Origin: Chlamydiia bacterium
GTDB lineage: Bacteria > Chlamydiota > Chlamydiia > Chlamydiales > FEN-1388
NCBI GenBank assembly: GCA_003170575.1
Contig: PMZB01000221.1
Location: forward strand, 1 to 6,887
DNA: 6,887 nt
Direction of reading: 5' to 3'
Shown here piece by piece: positions 1-6,751 of the stretch (positions within the stretch are counted from its first letter, which is position 1; the number at the start of each line of letters is the position of its first letter). The notes under the pieces are model-generated. The model worked only from the letters and a program-made list of their open reading frames with translations. It did not search any database and was not told the DNA's origin. Position numbers and translations under genes: made by a program.

Positions 1-111
1 GTTTGGAAGCCCCTGCACACCTTTCCCCCTATTAATTATTTTACCACATATAAATTTTTAATAGCATATAAAAAGATTTTGTTGAATAAAAAGATTGCTT
101 CCGGCAAAAAT
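1..111. other. AT-rich upstream intergenic region, no supported gene
   Basis: No convincing gene is seen. Frame 3 on the plus strand reads LEAPAHLSPY and then stops at 33-35, so the tail of an upstream gene could end here, but ten codons prove nothing. Frame 1 stays open to 121 but is low-complexity and AT-driven. Positions 31-92 are very AT-rich and contain two TATAAA hexamers (49-54 and 67-72) that could serve as -10 boxes for the metal-transport pair. Neither has a good -35 box at 16-18 bp; TTACCA (41-46) lies 20 bp from the second. A promoter in this stretch is likely by position but cannot be fixed from the sequence. Confidence 0.4.
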
Positions 112-138
112 CCTCTCTTCTAATGAGAGGGAAGAGGG
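112..138 (+). promoter_or_regulatory. Stem-loop over the Shine-Dalgarno of the VIT-like gene
   Basis: CCTCTC (112-117) pairs perfectly with GAGAGG (125-130) across a 7-base loop. GAGAGG is the best Shine-Dalgarno candidate for the ATG at 140, ending 9 bases before it. A competing stem also exists: positions 113-120 pair with 131-138 (8 pairs, one G-U), which would put GAGAGG in a 10-base loop instead. The pairings are visible in the sequence; any regulatory effect is inference, and both stems are short. Confidence 0.35.
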
Positions 139-139
139 A

Positions 140-883
140 ATGAAAGAAGACCATTTTAAGGGAAAATCAGCGCTCCAACATATAGCCGAAGTTCAGTCAA
201 CGGGTATTACTTCCTCGCTTGAGGTCCATGGCGCTGAGGCGCCAGGCCCTGTTTTTGCGTTTATTGATGCTGCTCGAGAAACAATTCTTTTACTCATTTC
301 TCTTCTCATAATACTTGACTTTTTTGACCTCAGTTACGTGGAGAAGCTGCTTTTTGGCATCGCCCTTATTTGTGGATGGACCTTTTGGAAAGGAGCGAGA
401 AGCGCACTTCTTGCATGGTCAAGGCTTGCAAGAATCCATAGAGTGGCTGCAGAGGAGCAAGAGGAGATTAACAAAAATAGACCCCAGGAGAGGGAAGAGC
501 TGATAGCGCTCTATGCTGCTAAGGGATTTCAGGGGCCTCTTCTTGATAAAGTAGTTGATGTGCTTATGGCAGATCAAGATAGGTTGCTGAGAGTCATGCT
601 TCAAGAGGAAATGGGGTATAGGTTAGAAGAATCCATGCACCCTCTTATTCAGGGCATGTGGGCGGCTTTGGGGGCGTTTTTCCCCCTCATTCTGCTTCCT
701 GGAGCTTATTTTCTCCCCTTAAATCTCCTTGTTGTGCTTTCCCTCATATCTCTAGCCCTGTTAGGCACATGGCTTGCGTGGGTTGAAAAAAACAGGAAAA
801 TACCTGCATTTTTCTGGAATTTGGTTGCTGGGACTGTTGTATGCCTATTTGTTTATACAATCATGGGGCTTTATATACAGTGA
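140..883 (+). CDS. VIT1/CCC1-like Fe2+/Mn2+ transporter family membrane protein (CT728-like)
   Basis: This 247-residue membrane protein has five predicted hydrophobic segments at about 47-62, 68-92, 172-192, 194-214 and 222-245. A charged helical region (about 93-165) separates the second and third. That plan matches the VIT1/CCC1 family, which moves Fe2+ or Mn2+ out of the cytosol and carries a cytoplasmic metal-binding helical domain between TM2 and TM3. Family-like features are the Glu-rich AEEQEEINKNRPQEREEL stretch (104-121), the LYAAKGF turn (124-130), the MLQEEMG motif (153-159) and FFPLILLPGAYFL opening TM3. Asp43 sits where VIT proteins have their conserved TM1 aspartate, but the usual Asp-Gly is not kept, so the protein is divergent. 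I chose ATG 140 over TTG 95 because GAGAGG (125-130) is well spaced before it. The gene overlaps the downstream metal ATPase by 4 bases. Chlamydial homologues are, to my recollection, annotated as hypothetical. Family assignment is fairly strong; the transported ion and direction are inference. Confidence 0.75.
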   Translation: MKEDHFKGKSALQHIAEVQSTGITSSLEVHGAEAPGPVFAFIDAARETILLLISLLIILDFFDLSYVEKLLFGIALICGWTFWKGARSALLAWSRLARIHRVAAEEQEEINKNRPQEREELIALYAAKGFQGPLLDKVVDVLMADQDRLLRVMLQEEMGYRLEESMHPLIQGMWAALGAFFPLILLPGAYFLPLNLLVVLSLISLALLGTWLAWVEKNRKIPAFFWNLVAGTVVCLFVYTIMGLYIQ

Positions 884-2853
884 AAAGACAGATCATACAC
901 CACACCCCATCATGGATTCTTTCAAGAAGGGTTTCGGGATTTCAAAAATTTTTCGAATTAGGTGAAGAAGAGAGTGCTAGTCCTTTTCTTGATTCCCGGG
1001 GTAAAAGAATCAGCCGTAACTTGTTTTTGAAAGCTTCTCTTGTTTCTGCGATTCTGCTTTTTATCTCGTTTCTCCTTGCCATCTTTAGTGAAGGGCCTTT
1101 TTTCGTTTTTCCTCTTGCTCTTGTCTACTTTATTTCAGGCACTCCTGCTCTTATTGCTGCTACAGAGGATATTTTTCTAAAACAAGATGTCAATATTGAC
1201 ACATTAACCACGGTGGCTGCCTTTTGTGCGCTTGGTTTAGGGAGGCCTTTGGAAGGAGCTCTTCTCTTGGTTCTTTTTGCCCTGGCAGGCGCTCTTGAAG
1301 ATGTAGCAACACTCCGTGCTAAGGGAGCGCTTTCAGATCTGAATGAGCTCGCTCCCACAAAAGCATATATTGTTGAGCCTGGGGGCTGGCTCATTGAAAG
1401 AGCGGTTCATGATGTACGCGTGGGAGAAAAGCTAGCAGTTCGAACCGGAGAGGTTGTGCCTTTGGATGGGGTTGTCTGTACTGGAGAGGCGTCTGTGTCG
1501 CTTGCGCACCTGACAGGAGAAAGTAAGCCTATACATGTTTCTCAAGGGGCTTCTCTTTCTTCGGGCACAAAAGTTATTGATGGATATGTTGAAATAGAGG
1601 TTGCCTGTACAAGCCATGACTCTACTGTGACCAAGTTAATTCAGCTGATAACACGAGCGCATGCTTCGAGACCACAGCTCACAAAGGTGTTTGACCGGTT
1701 TGGACGAATTTATGCGCTTTGTGTAATGGGATTGTCTTGTCTTATAGTGCTCCTCCTTCCTGTTTTTGGTGTTCCTTTTTTTGGGGCTTCTGGTTCTTTA
1801 TTGAGGGCTGTTAATTTTCTTATCACAGCCTCTCCCTGCGCCCTCATCCTTGCTGTGCCGATTTCTTACTTAAGTGCTCTGGGCTCTGCAGTTACTCGAG
1901 GAGCTGTTCTCAAGGCAAGTTCTGTTTTTGATGGACTATCGCGTTGTCAAGTTGTTGCCTTTGATAAGACGGGCACTTTGTCCAAAGGGAAATTGTCACT
2001 TGTAAAAATTTCTCCACTTACACCCACTTCAGCGCGCAAAGAGCCTGAGGTATTAAGACTCGCGGCTTCTCTTGAGAGATATGCAGTCCACCCCTTAGCC
2101 TCAGCCATTGTGGAAGCATATGCTGAGAAAAAACAGCCATTTTTAGAGCTTGAGAATATACAAGTTACCCCTGGGAAAGGCATTGGAGCCGCATTTAAAG
2201 ATGCTCAAGTTTTTATTGGCATTCATCGACGCGAAGAGTATCGGGAGGGGGTTGATAAAGAAAAGCTTCTTGGTCGCGCTGTAGCAGTGTTGGAGATAGG
2301 GGAGGAGGCGTATCTTTTTTCCCTTCAAGATGAGGTGAGAAAAGAAAGTGCTGCTGTTGTAGAGACGCTTCGTGGCCAAGGAAAAACAGTAATCATGCTG
2401 ACGGGAGACAATGAGGCTAATGCCAGAAACCTGCCTCTTTCTTTAGATCAAATCTATGCAGATCTTTCCCCGGAGGATAAGCTGAACAAAGTGACAGCTC
2501 TTTCCCAGAATACGGATCTATTAATGGTGGGGGACGGCATTAATGATGCGCCCGCTCTTGCGCGAGCAACAGTGAGCGCTTCTATGGGTGAGCTTTCAAG
2601 CGCAGCAGCAAGAGAAGCTTCAGACATTATCTTACTTCGTAATGATCTGACAGTTTTGCCATGGCTCTTTAATAAGGCGCAGTTTACACGGGTTATCGTT
2701 ACTGAGAATCTTATTCTGGCTCTTCTCTCTATTCTTGTTGGCACCTCTGCTTCGCTTCTTGGCCTCCTTCCTCTCTGGCTTGCTGTGGTTCTGCACGAGG
2801 GAAGCACGCTGCTTGTTGGGCTCAATGCTTTACGGTTGCTGAGAAAAAAATAA
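880..2853 (+). CDS. P1B-type (P1B-4-like) heavy-metal translocating P-type ATPase
   Basis: An ATP-driven inner-membrane metal exporter of 657 residues from GTG 880. All core P-type motifs are present: actuator TGES (212-215), phosphorylated Asp362 in DKTGT, the P1B His-Pro pair (404-405) in the nucleotide domain, TGD (508-510) and GDGINDAP (551-558). About eight membrane helices are visible, roughly at 48-70, 73-94, two within 105-141, two flanking 282-335, and two after 610. Helix 6 carries SPC (318-320) instead of CPC, and the last helix carries HEGST (639-643). Together these mark the P1B-4 group, whose studied members export Co2+, Fe2+, Ni2+ or Zn2+. There is no N-terminal CxxC metal-binding domain. 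Chlamydial orthologues (CT727) are often labelled zntA or cadA; the motifs do not support assuming Zn/Cd specificity. The GTG overlaps the preceding TGA stop (GTGA, 880-883), which suggests translational coupling. An in-frame ATG at 841 would add 13 residues and is the alternative start. Confidence 0.9.
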   Translation: MKRQIIHHTPSWILSRRVSGFQKFFELGEEESASPFLDSRGKRISRNLFLKASLVSAILLFISFLLAIFSEGPFFVFPLALVYFISGTPALIAATEDIFLKQDVNIDTLTTVAAFCALGLGRPLEGALLLVLFALAGALEDVATLRAKGALSDLNELAPTKAYIVEPGGWLIERAVHDVRVGEKLAVRTGEVVPLDGVVCTGEASVSLAHLTGESKPIHVSQGASLSSGTKVIDGYVEIEVACTSHDSTVTKLIQLITRAHASRPQLTKVFDRFGRIYALCVMGLSCLIVLLLPVFGVPFFGASGSLLRAVNFLITASPCALILAVPISYLSALGSAVTRGAVLKASSVFDGLSRCQVVAFDKTGTLSKGKLSLVKISPLTPTSARKEPEVLRLAASLERYAVHPLASAIVEAYAEKKQPFLELENIQVTPGKGIGAAFKDAQVFIGIHRREEYREGVDKEKLLGRAVAVLEIGEEAYLFSLQDEVRKESAAVVETLRGQGKTVIMLTGDNEANARNLPLSLDQIYADLSPEDKLNKVTALSQNTDLLMVGDGINDAPALARATVSASMGELSSAAAREASDIILLRNDLTVLPWLFNKAQFTRVIVTENLILALLSILVGTSASLLGLLPLWLAVVLHEGSTLLVGLNALRLLRKK

Positions 2854-2894
2854 ACTATTCACATACCTCTCCTTCGTCGAGGTATGTGAATAGT
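2854..2894. terminator. Perfect 16-bp dyad after the metal ATPase gene; palindrome copy 1
   Basis: ACTATTCACATACCTC (2854-2869) and its exact reverse complement (2879-2894) flank a 9-base loop, starting one base after the ATPase stop codon. A hairpin of this strength in this place is most simply a transcription terminator. There is no T-tract after it on the plus strand (GAGAAAGC follows). On the minus strand it is followed by a T-rich run, the complement of 2842-2853. A rho-independent role for the upstream operon is therefore uncertain; it may protect the mRNA 3' end or act in both directions. The inner 33 bases recur at 6752-6784. Confidence 0.65.
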
Positions 2895-2917
2895 GAGAAA
2901 GCATTCTTGCAAAAAAA

Positions 2918-2944
2918 CTAGCAGACAAAATCAAAGTCTGCTAA
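2918..2944. promoter_or_regulatory. CIRCE operator (diverged), predicted HrcA binding site
   Basis: CTAGCAGAC (2918-2926), a 9-base spacer (2927-2935) and GTCTGCTAA (2936-2944) form an inverted repeat with exactly the CIRCE geometry (TTAGCACTC, N9, GAGTGCTAA). Against that consensus it matches 6 of 9 bases in the left arm and 7 of 9 in the right. The inner CT/AG pair is replaced symmetrically by GA/TC, so 8 of 9 arm positions still mirror each other. It lies about 100 bp upstream of hrcA, which encodes the CIRCE-binding repressor, so it is very probably the autoregulatory heat-shock operator of this operon. Confidence 0.85.
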
Positions 2945-2947
2945 AAT
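2919..2947 (+). promoter_or_regulatory. Possible promoter of the hrcA-grpE-dnaK operon (-10 TAAAAT)
   Basis: TAAAAT (2942-2947) matches five of six bases of the sigma-70/sigma-66 -10 consensus and overlaps the last three bases of the CIRCE right arm. No good -35 box is visible at the normal distance; the hexamers there fall inside the CIRCE left arm and match poorly. TTGCAA (2907-2912) looks like a -35 box but is 29 bp away, which is too far. If this -10 is real, HrcA on CIRCE would block polymerase directly and the leader to hrcA would be roughly 90 bases. Placement is inference. Confidence 0.35.
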
Positions 2948-2965
2948 CTAGTTTAAATGTGCTTG

Positions 2966-3021
2966 CCTTGCGATGATCCTTACTAGAGCGTAGCGACAGA
3001 AAAGATCATCGAAAAGCAAGG
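2966..3021 (+). promoter_or_regulatory. Long imperfect hairpin in the hrcA leader
   Basis: CCTTGCGATGATC (2966-2978) pairs with GATCATC (3004-3010) and GCAAGG (3016-3021), giving 13 base pairs interrupted on the 3' side by the 5-base bulge GAAAA, with a 25-base loop (2979-3003). The 3' arm contains most of an AAGGA Shine-Dalgarno-like sequence (3018-3022) that would serve the upstream TTG start at 3035. The structure occupies most of the predicted leader between CIRCE and hrcA. It could affect translation or mRNA stability; no function is known to me. Confidence 0.45.
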
Positions 3022-3026
3022 ACATC

Positions 3027-3053
3027 TTAGCATATTGGAGCAAAGAGTGAAAA
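3027..3053. promoter_or_regulatory. Degenerate second CIRCE-like site over the hrcA start
   Basis: TTAGCATAT (3027-3035), nine bases, then GAGTGAAAA (3045-3053) match the CIRCE consensus at 6 of 9 and 7 of 9 positions with the correct spacer. The two arms mirror each other poorly (5 of 9), and the site overlaps the GTG start codon. It may be a decayed or auxiliary HrcA half-site, or chance. Confidence 0.15.
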
Positions 3054-4216
3054 CAAGAGCACATGCACCAAGGCGAGTTAAGGAGAGAGAAAAGAAAATT
3101 CTCTTTAGCCTTGTGGAGTATTATATCCGCACTGGGAAGCCTGTAGGATCCCAGTCTCTTCAAGAATCTGAGTTCAGTGATATTAGTTCTGCTACCATAC
3201 GAAACTATTTTGCAGCCCTTGATGAAGCCGGATATTTGCATCAACAACATGCTTCGGGTGGAAGAATTCCTCAGTCAAAAGCTTTCCAGGAATATGCAAA
3301 ATATTGTTTTGAAAAGTTGGGTGAGGAAAAAGGCCCTCATGATGAAAAGCCGCTTCCTCTTGTAGAAACAGTTGAGGCAACCAACGTTGTGACGATGCTG
3401 CAGCATTTTGGGGAGCTTTTAAGCCAAAAATCGCATTCTCCCATTGCTGTTTCCTCTCCCCGGTTTGACCACGATATTGTCTCAGATCTGCATTTTGTTT
3501 TTATTGATGTTTCACGCACCCTTGCTGTGATCACAACAGAGTTTGGCCTTGTTCACACAGCTGTTATTACGACGCCTGATTTTTCTTTTTCTCACGCACT
3601 GCTTAAAAAAGCCGAGCGATTTGCTCGATCCAGACTGTTCCGTGAACCTTTGGAACACGATCTATTTGAAGGAAATGAACTAGAACAAGTGCGCCGTTTG
3701 TTTCAAGAAGCCATGGCAAGTTACTTTGTGAGCTATTCTTCTGTTTCCCAAGAAGATCTTTGGCGCGCAGGCTTTTCACGCCTGTTGGGGTGCAAAGAGT
3801 TTTCTGATGTATCCTCTTTAGCTGCCTCTTTATCCTTGTTTGAAAATGGGACGGCGTTGAGAGGCTTCATGCGAGACGCTATTCGTTCCAATTCCGTAAA
3901 GTTTTGGGTAGGAGAAGAGCTTGTTCCCTATGCTGTTGGAGAGCCTAATGCGACAGTGATTGCTGTTCCCTATCATGTTGGGACAAGGCCTGTAGGGGCT
4001 ATCGCTCTTGTCACTTCAATGCGCCAATTCTTCCTGCCTCTCTTTCGCTTGTTGCAGGATTCTGCTGGCCAACTTGATCGAGCGCTTACAAAATCACTTA
4101 TGCATAACAGAATTAGCTACCGAATGCCAGAGTCTCACGCTGTATTTACAAAAGAAGCGCAGATGCTGGCGCTTGAGTTTGAACAGCATCCCCGTTTAGG
4201 GCATGCTGAAAAGTAG
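3047..4216 (+). CDS. hrcA: Heat-inducible transcription repressor HrcA
   Basis: Repressor of the class I heat-shock genes: a dimer binds CIRCE and blocks transcription of the hrcA and groE operons until stress. The protein has 389 residues from GTG 3047. The N-terminal winged-helix region is clear: YYIRTGKPVGSQSL (25-38), SSATIRN (47-53) and a GYL...ASGGRIP wing (62-75), close to the family's SAGRxPT motif. A GAF-like middle follows, with VGEELVPYA and GTRPVGAIALV near 290-321, where the usual GPTRM-type motif is changed. About 43 residues follow the point where Bacillus-type HrcA (near 340 residues) ends; a C-terminal extension is typical of chlamydial HrcA. Start: GTG 3047 has GGAG (3037-3040) at a 6-base distance. 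TTG 3035 is the alternative, four codons longer, with AAGGA 12 bases upstream. First gene of the operon, 20 bp before grpE, with CIRCE upstream, so autoregulation is expected. Confidence 0.95.
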   Translation: MKTRAHAPRRVKEREKKILFSLVEYYIRTGKPVGSQSLQESEFSDISSATIRNYFAALDEAGYLHQQHASGGRIPQSKAFQEYAKYCFEKLGEEKGPHDEKPLPLVETVEATNVVTMLQHFGELLSQKSHSPIAVSSPRFDHDIVSDLHFVFIDVSRTLAVITTEFGLVHTAVITTPDFSFSHALLKKAERFARSRLFREPLEHDLFEGNELEQVRRLFQEAMASYFVSYSSVSQEDLWRAGFSRLLGCKEFSDVSSLAASLSLFENGTALRGFMRDAIRSNSVKFWVGEELVPYAVGEPNATVIAVPYHVGTRPVGAIALVTSMRQFFLPLFRLLQDSAGQLDRALTKSLMHNRISYRMPESHAVFTKEAQMLALEFEQHPRLGHAEK

Positions 4217-4236
4217 AAATTTTTGGAGAAATACAT

Positions 4237-4800
4237 ATGGGAGAAGTGTCACCAGCCAAGAGCGAACCACCTGCGGCGCCGCCACCGGAAGAAGAGATAG
4301 CGCGCTTGAAAGCAGAGGCAAGTGAATATAAAGATAAGTACCTTCGAGCTCTTGCTGAGATAGAAAATACAAGAAAGCGTTTATCGAAAGAAAAACTTGA
4401 GTCGCAGTCATTTGCTGTCCAGAATATAGTTGCAGACCTTCTTCAACCGATTGATCATTTTGAACAGGCGCTCAAACATGCAGAAAGTACAAATAAAGAG
4501 ATTGCACACTGGGCTTTTGGCTTCGAACTGATTCTAAATCAGCTGCGGAGCATTCTTGCTGATCATGGAGCGGTTCCTTACGATTCAAAAGGAATGATTT
4601 TTGACCCGCATCTCCATGAGGCTGTCGAGACAGAAGAGAGAGCGGATGTTCCTGAAGGAACTATAATCGAAGAATTTCAAAAGGGATACAAACTTGCAGG
4701 GAGAACTATTCGTGCCGCCCGCGTGAAAGTGGCGACACGGCCAAACCAAGGTAAGGAGGAGTCAGCTCAAGAATCGCTTCCTCCACCTGAGAAGAATTAA
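4237..4800 (+). CDS. grpE: GrpE, nucleotide exchange factor for DnaK
   Basis: GrpE is a homodimeric cochaperone that opens the DnaK nucleotide-binding cleft to release ADP, resetting the Hsp70 cycle. The 187-residue protein has the standard plan: a short Pro/Ala/Glu-rich N-terminus (about 1-20), a long charged helix (about 18-60) for the dimer coiled coil, a helical middle, and a C-terminal beta domain carrying the family signature. DPHLHEAV (123-130) and FQKGYKLAGRTIRAARVKV (147-165) are the diagnostic parts. The last ~20 residues are a Gln/Glu/Pro-rich tail. GGAG (4225-4228) lies 8 bases before the ATG. The gene sits 20 bp after hrcA and 24 bp before dnaK, so one transcript is likely. Length and motifs are ordinary for the family; nothing is missing. 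Confidence 0.97.
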   Translation: MGEVSPAKSEPPAAPPPEEEIARLKAEASEYKDKYLRALAEIENTRKRLSKEKLESQSFAVQNIVADLLQPIDHFEQALKHAESTNKEIAHWAFGFELILNQLRSILADHGAVPYDSKGMIFDPHLHEAVETEERADVPEGTIIEEFQKGYKLAGRTIRAARVKVATRPNQGKEESAQESLPPPEKN

Positions 4801-4824
4801 TTTTATTTTCAAGGAGTAAAGAAC

Positions 4825-6747
4825 ATGGATACACCAAGGCCAAAATCCAAAAAGATCATAGGTATTGATCTTGGCACAACAAACTCATGCGTTGCTGTTA
4901 TGGAAGGGGGAAAGCCTGTTGTCATAGCTTCAGCAGAGGGGCTGCGTACAACCCCATCTGTGGTTGCTTTTAAGGGGCCGGAACGTTTAGTGGGTGTTAC
5001 AGCCAAGCGCCAAGCCATCACCAACGCTGAAAACACTATCTATTCTTCCAAGCGGTTTATCGGAAGGAAATTTGGGGAAGTTGTTGAAGAGATAAAAATT
5101 GTCCCCTTTAAAGTAGTTGACGGCAATGCAGACAATGCTGTTTTCCAGGTAGCTGGGAAAAATATCACCCCTGAAGAAGTTGGCGCCTATGTTCTGACAA
5201 AAATGAAAGAGACTGCTGAGGCGTATCTGGGAGAAGAAGTAACAGAAGCAGTTATTACGACCCCTGCCTATTTCAACGATGCACAAAGGCAATCTACCAA
5301 AGATGCCGGGCGTATTGCTGGGCTTAATGTGCGCAGGATTATTCCTGAGCCTACTGCAGCGGCGCTTGCCTATGGGTTGGATAAGCAAAAAACAAGCAAA
5401 AAGATTGCAGTGTTTGACTTAGGCGGCGGTACATTTGATATTTCTATGCTTGAGATAGGCGAGGGGGTCATCGAAGTTCTTGCAACAAATGGGGATACCC
5501 ACCTTGGCGGCGATGATTTTGACAACGTTATTCTCCACTGGATCATTGATACTTTTAAACAAGAGCAAGGCATTGATCTCAAGAATGACAAAATGGCGCT
5601 TCAGCGCCTTCGTGACGCTGCTGAAAAGGCGAAAATTGAGCTCTCTGGCACCACGCAAACTGAAATCAATCAGCCATTTATCACTATGGATGCTTCAGGG
5701 CCAAAACACTTGGCTTTGACTCTTTCTCGAGCAAAGCTGGAAAGTTTAGTGGCGAATCTTATTGAAAGGACTCGTCAGCCGTGCTTAAAGGCGATGAAGG
5801 ATGCTGGATGGACAAAGGATGATATCGCAGAAGCCATTCTGGTAGGCGGTATGACACGTATGCCCGCTGTGCAAGAGATGGTGAAAAATATCTTTGGCAG
5901 AGAGCCCAATAAAAGTGTAAACCCAGATGAAGCTGTTGCAATCGGTGCTGCTATTCAGGGAGGAGTTTTGGTAGGAGAAGTAAAAGATATTCTTCTTTTG
6001 GACGTTACCCCCCTCACATTGGGTATTGAGACTTTAGGTGGAGTGATGACGCCTATTATCGAGCGAAACACTACCATCCCTGTGCAGAAAAAGCAGGTTT
6101 TTTCTACAGCTGCAGACAATCAACCAGCTGTAACTGTGCGCGTGATGCAAGGGGAGCGGCCCATGGCACACGATAATAAGGAAATCGGCAGGTTTGATCT
6201 TTCTGACATTCCTCCATCTCCACGAGGAGTTCCACAGATTGAGGTGAGTTTTGACATTGATGCTGATGGCATACTCCACGTAACAGCAAAAGATCTTTCT
6301 TCGGGCAAAGAACAAAAGATACGTATCCAAGCCAAGTCTGGCTTAAATGAAGATGAGATCAAACAGGTCATTCGAGATGCAGAAGCCCACGCTGCAGAAG
6401 ATAAGAAGCGAAAAGCCGCTGTTGAAGTCCGAAATGAAGCTGATGCTCTTGCCTTCCGCGCTGAAAAAGCTCTGAGAGAGTATAAAGATCAGATTCCTGG
6501 AGATGTCGCTAAAGACGTGCAACAAAAGATTGATGCACTTAAAGACGCTCTTGCATCAAATAATGAGGAAAAAATAGCAGTTGCGAAAAGTGAGCTTGAA
6601 GAACATATGCAGCATATAGGCGAGGCGATGGCCAAACATACTCAACAGCAGCAGCAGCCTGGCCCCGCGCCTGAATCTCAGCCACAAGAACCGCCAAAGA
6701 AGGGCACCGAGACTGTAGAGGATGCTGAAGTCATTGTGGACGACTGA
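4825..6747 (+). CDS. dnaK: Molecular chaperone DnaK (Hsp70)
   Basis: ATP-dependent cytoplasmic chaperone that binds exposed hydrophobic segments of unfolded proteins, working with DnaJ and GrpE. The 640 residues are full length. The ATPase domain (about 1-385) has all three Hsp70 signatures: [10 protein letters not shown] (12-21), [10 protein letters not shown] (198-207) and [10 protein letters not shown] (338-347). Its N-terminal part has the insert typical of Gram-negative DnaK rather than the shorter Gram-positive form. The interdomain linker is [10 protein letters not shown] (388-397), followed by a beta substrate-binding domain (to about 505), a charged helical lid (to about 605), and a Gln/Pro-rich disordered tail from a (CAG)4 run to the acidic end [16 protein letters not shown] (4811-4816) lies 8 bases before the ATG. 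No dnaJ follows, which fits Chlamydiae, where dnaJ lies elsewhere. Transcription probably comes from the CIRCE-controlled promoter before hrcA; I see no separate promoter in the 24-bp gap. Confidence 0.99.
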   Translation: MDTPRPKSKKIIGIDLGTTNSCVAVMEGGKPVVIASAEGLRTTPSVVAFKGPERLVGVTAKRQAITNAENTIYSSKRFIGRKFGEVVEEIKIVPFKVVDGNADNAVFQVAGKNITPEEVGAYVLTKMKETAEAYLGEEVTEAVITTPAYFNDAQRQSTKDAGRIAGLNVRRIIPEPTAAALAYGLDKQKTSKKIAVFDLGGGTFDISMLEIGEGVIEVLATNGDTHLGGDDFDNVILHWIIDTFKQEQGIDLKNDKMALQRLRDAAEKAKIELSGTTQTEINQPFITMDASGPKHLALTLSRAKLESLVANLIERTRQPCLKAMKDAGWTKDDIAEAILVGGMTRMPAVQEMVKNIFGREPNKSVNPDEAVAIGAAIQGGVLVGEVKDILLLDVTPLTLGIETLGGVMTPIIERNTTIPVQKKQVFSTAADNQPAVTVRVMQGERPMAHDNKEIGRFDLSDIPPSPRGVPQIEVSFDIDADGILHVTAKDLSSGKEQKIRIQAKSGLNEDEIKQVIRDAEAHAAEDKKRKAAVEVRNEADALAFRAEKALREYKDQIPGDVAKDVQQKIDALKDALASNNEEKIAVAKSELEEHMQHIGEAMAKHTQQQQQPGPAPESQPQEPPKKGTETVEDAEVIVDD

Positions 6748-6751
6748 GTTC

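Noticed and set aside
95..139. TTG 95 as the start of the VIT-like protein
   Set aside because: The added 15 residues are encoded by the hairpin/Shine-Dalgarno region, TTG is a rare start, and ATG 140 has a well-spaced GAGAGG.
841..879. ATG 841 as the start of the metal ATPase
   Set aside because: It would overlap the upstream gene by 43 bases with no clear Shine-Dalgarno; GTG 880 gives a compact GTGA overlap. Kept only as an alternative.
1831..1839. SPC in the ATPase as a damaged CPC metal site
   Set aside because: SPC together with HEGST in the last helix is the normal signature of the P1B-4 group, and all catalytic motifs are intact, so this is a subtype and not a mutation.
2454..2825. 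123-codon minus-strand frame opposite the ATPase C-terminus
   Set aside because: Arg/Ser-rich composition typical of an antisense shadow; the plus strand encodes intact P-type ATPase motifs throughout.
4987..5388. 133-codon open frame on the minus strand inside dnaK
   Set aside because: It lies entirely antisense to a full-length, highly conserved dnaK reading frame and has no recognisable motifs; open antisense frames are common opposite such genes.
6647..6658. CAG repeat in dnaK as a possible phase-variable microsatellite
   Set aside because: Only four trinucleotide units, in a Gln/Pro-rich tail; length changes would stay in frame and the tail is naturally variable in DnaK.
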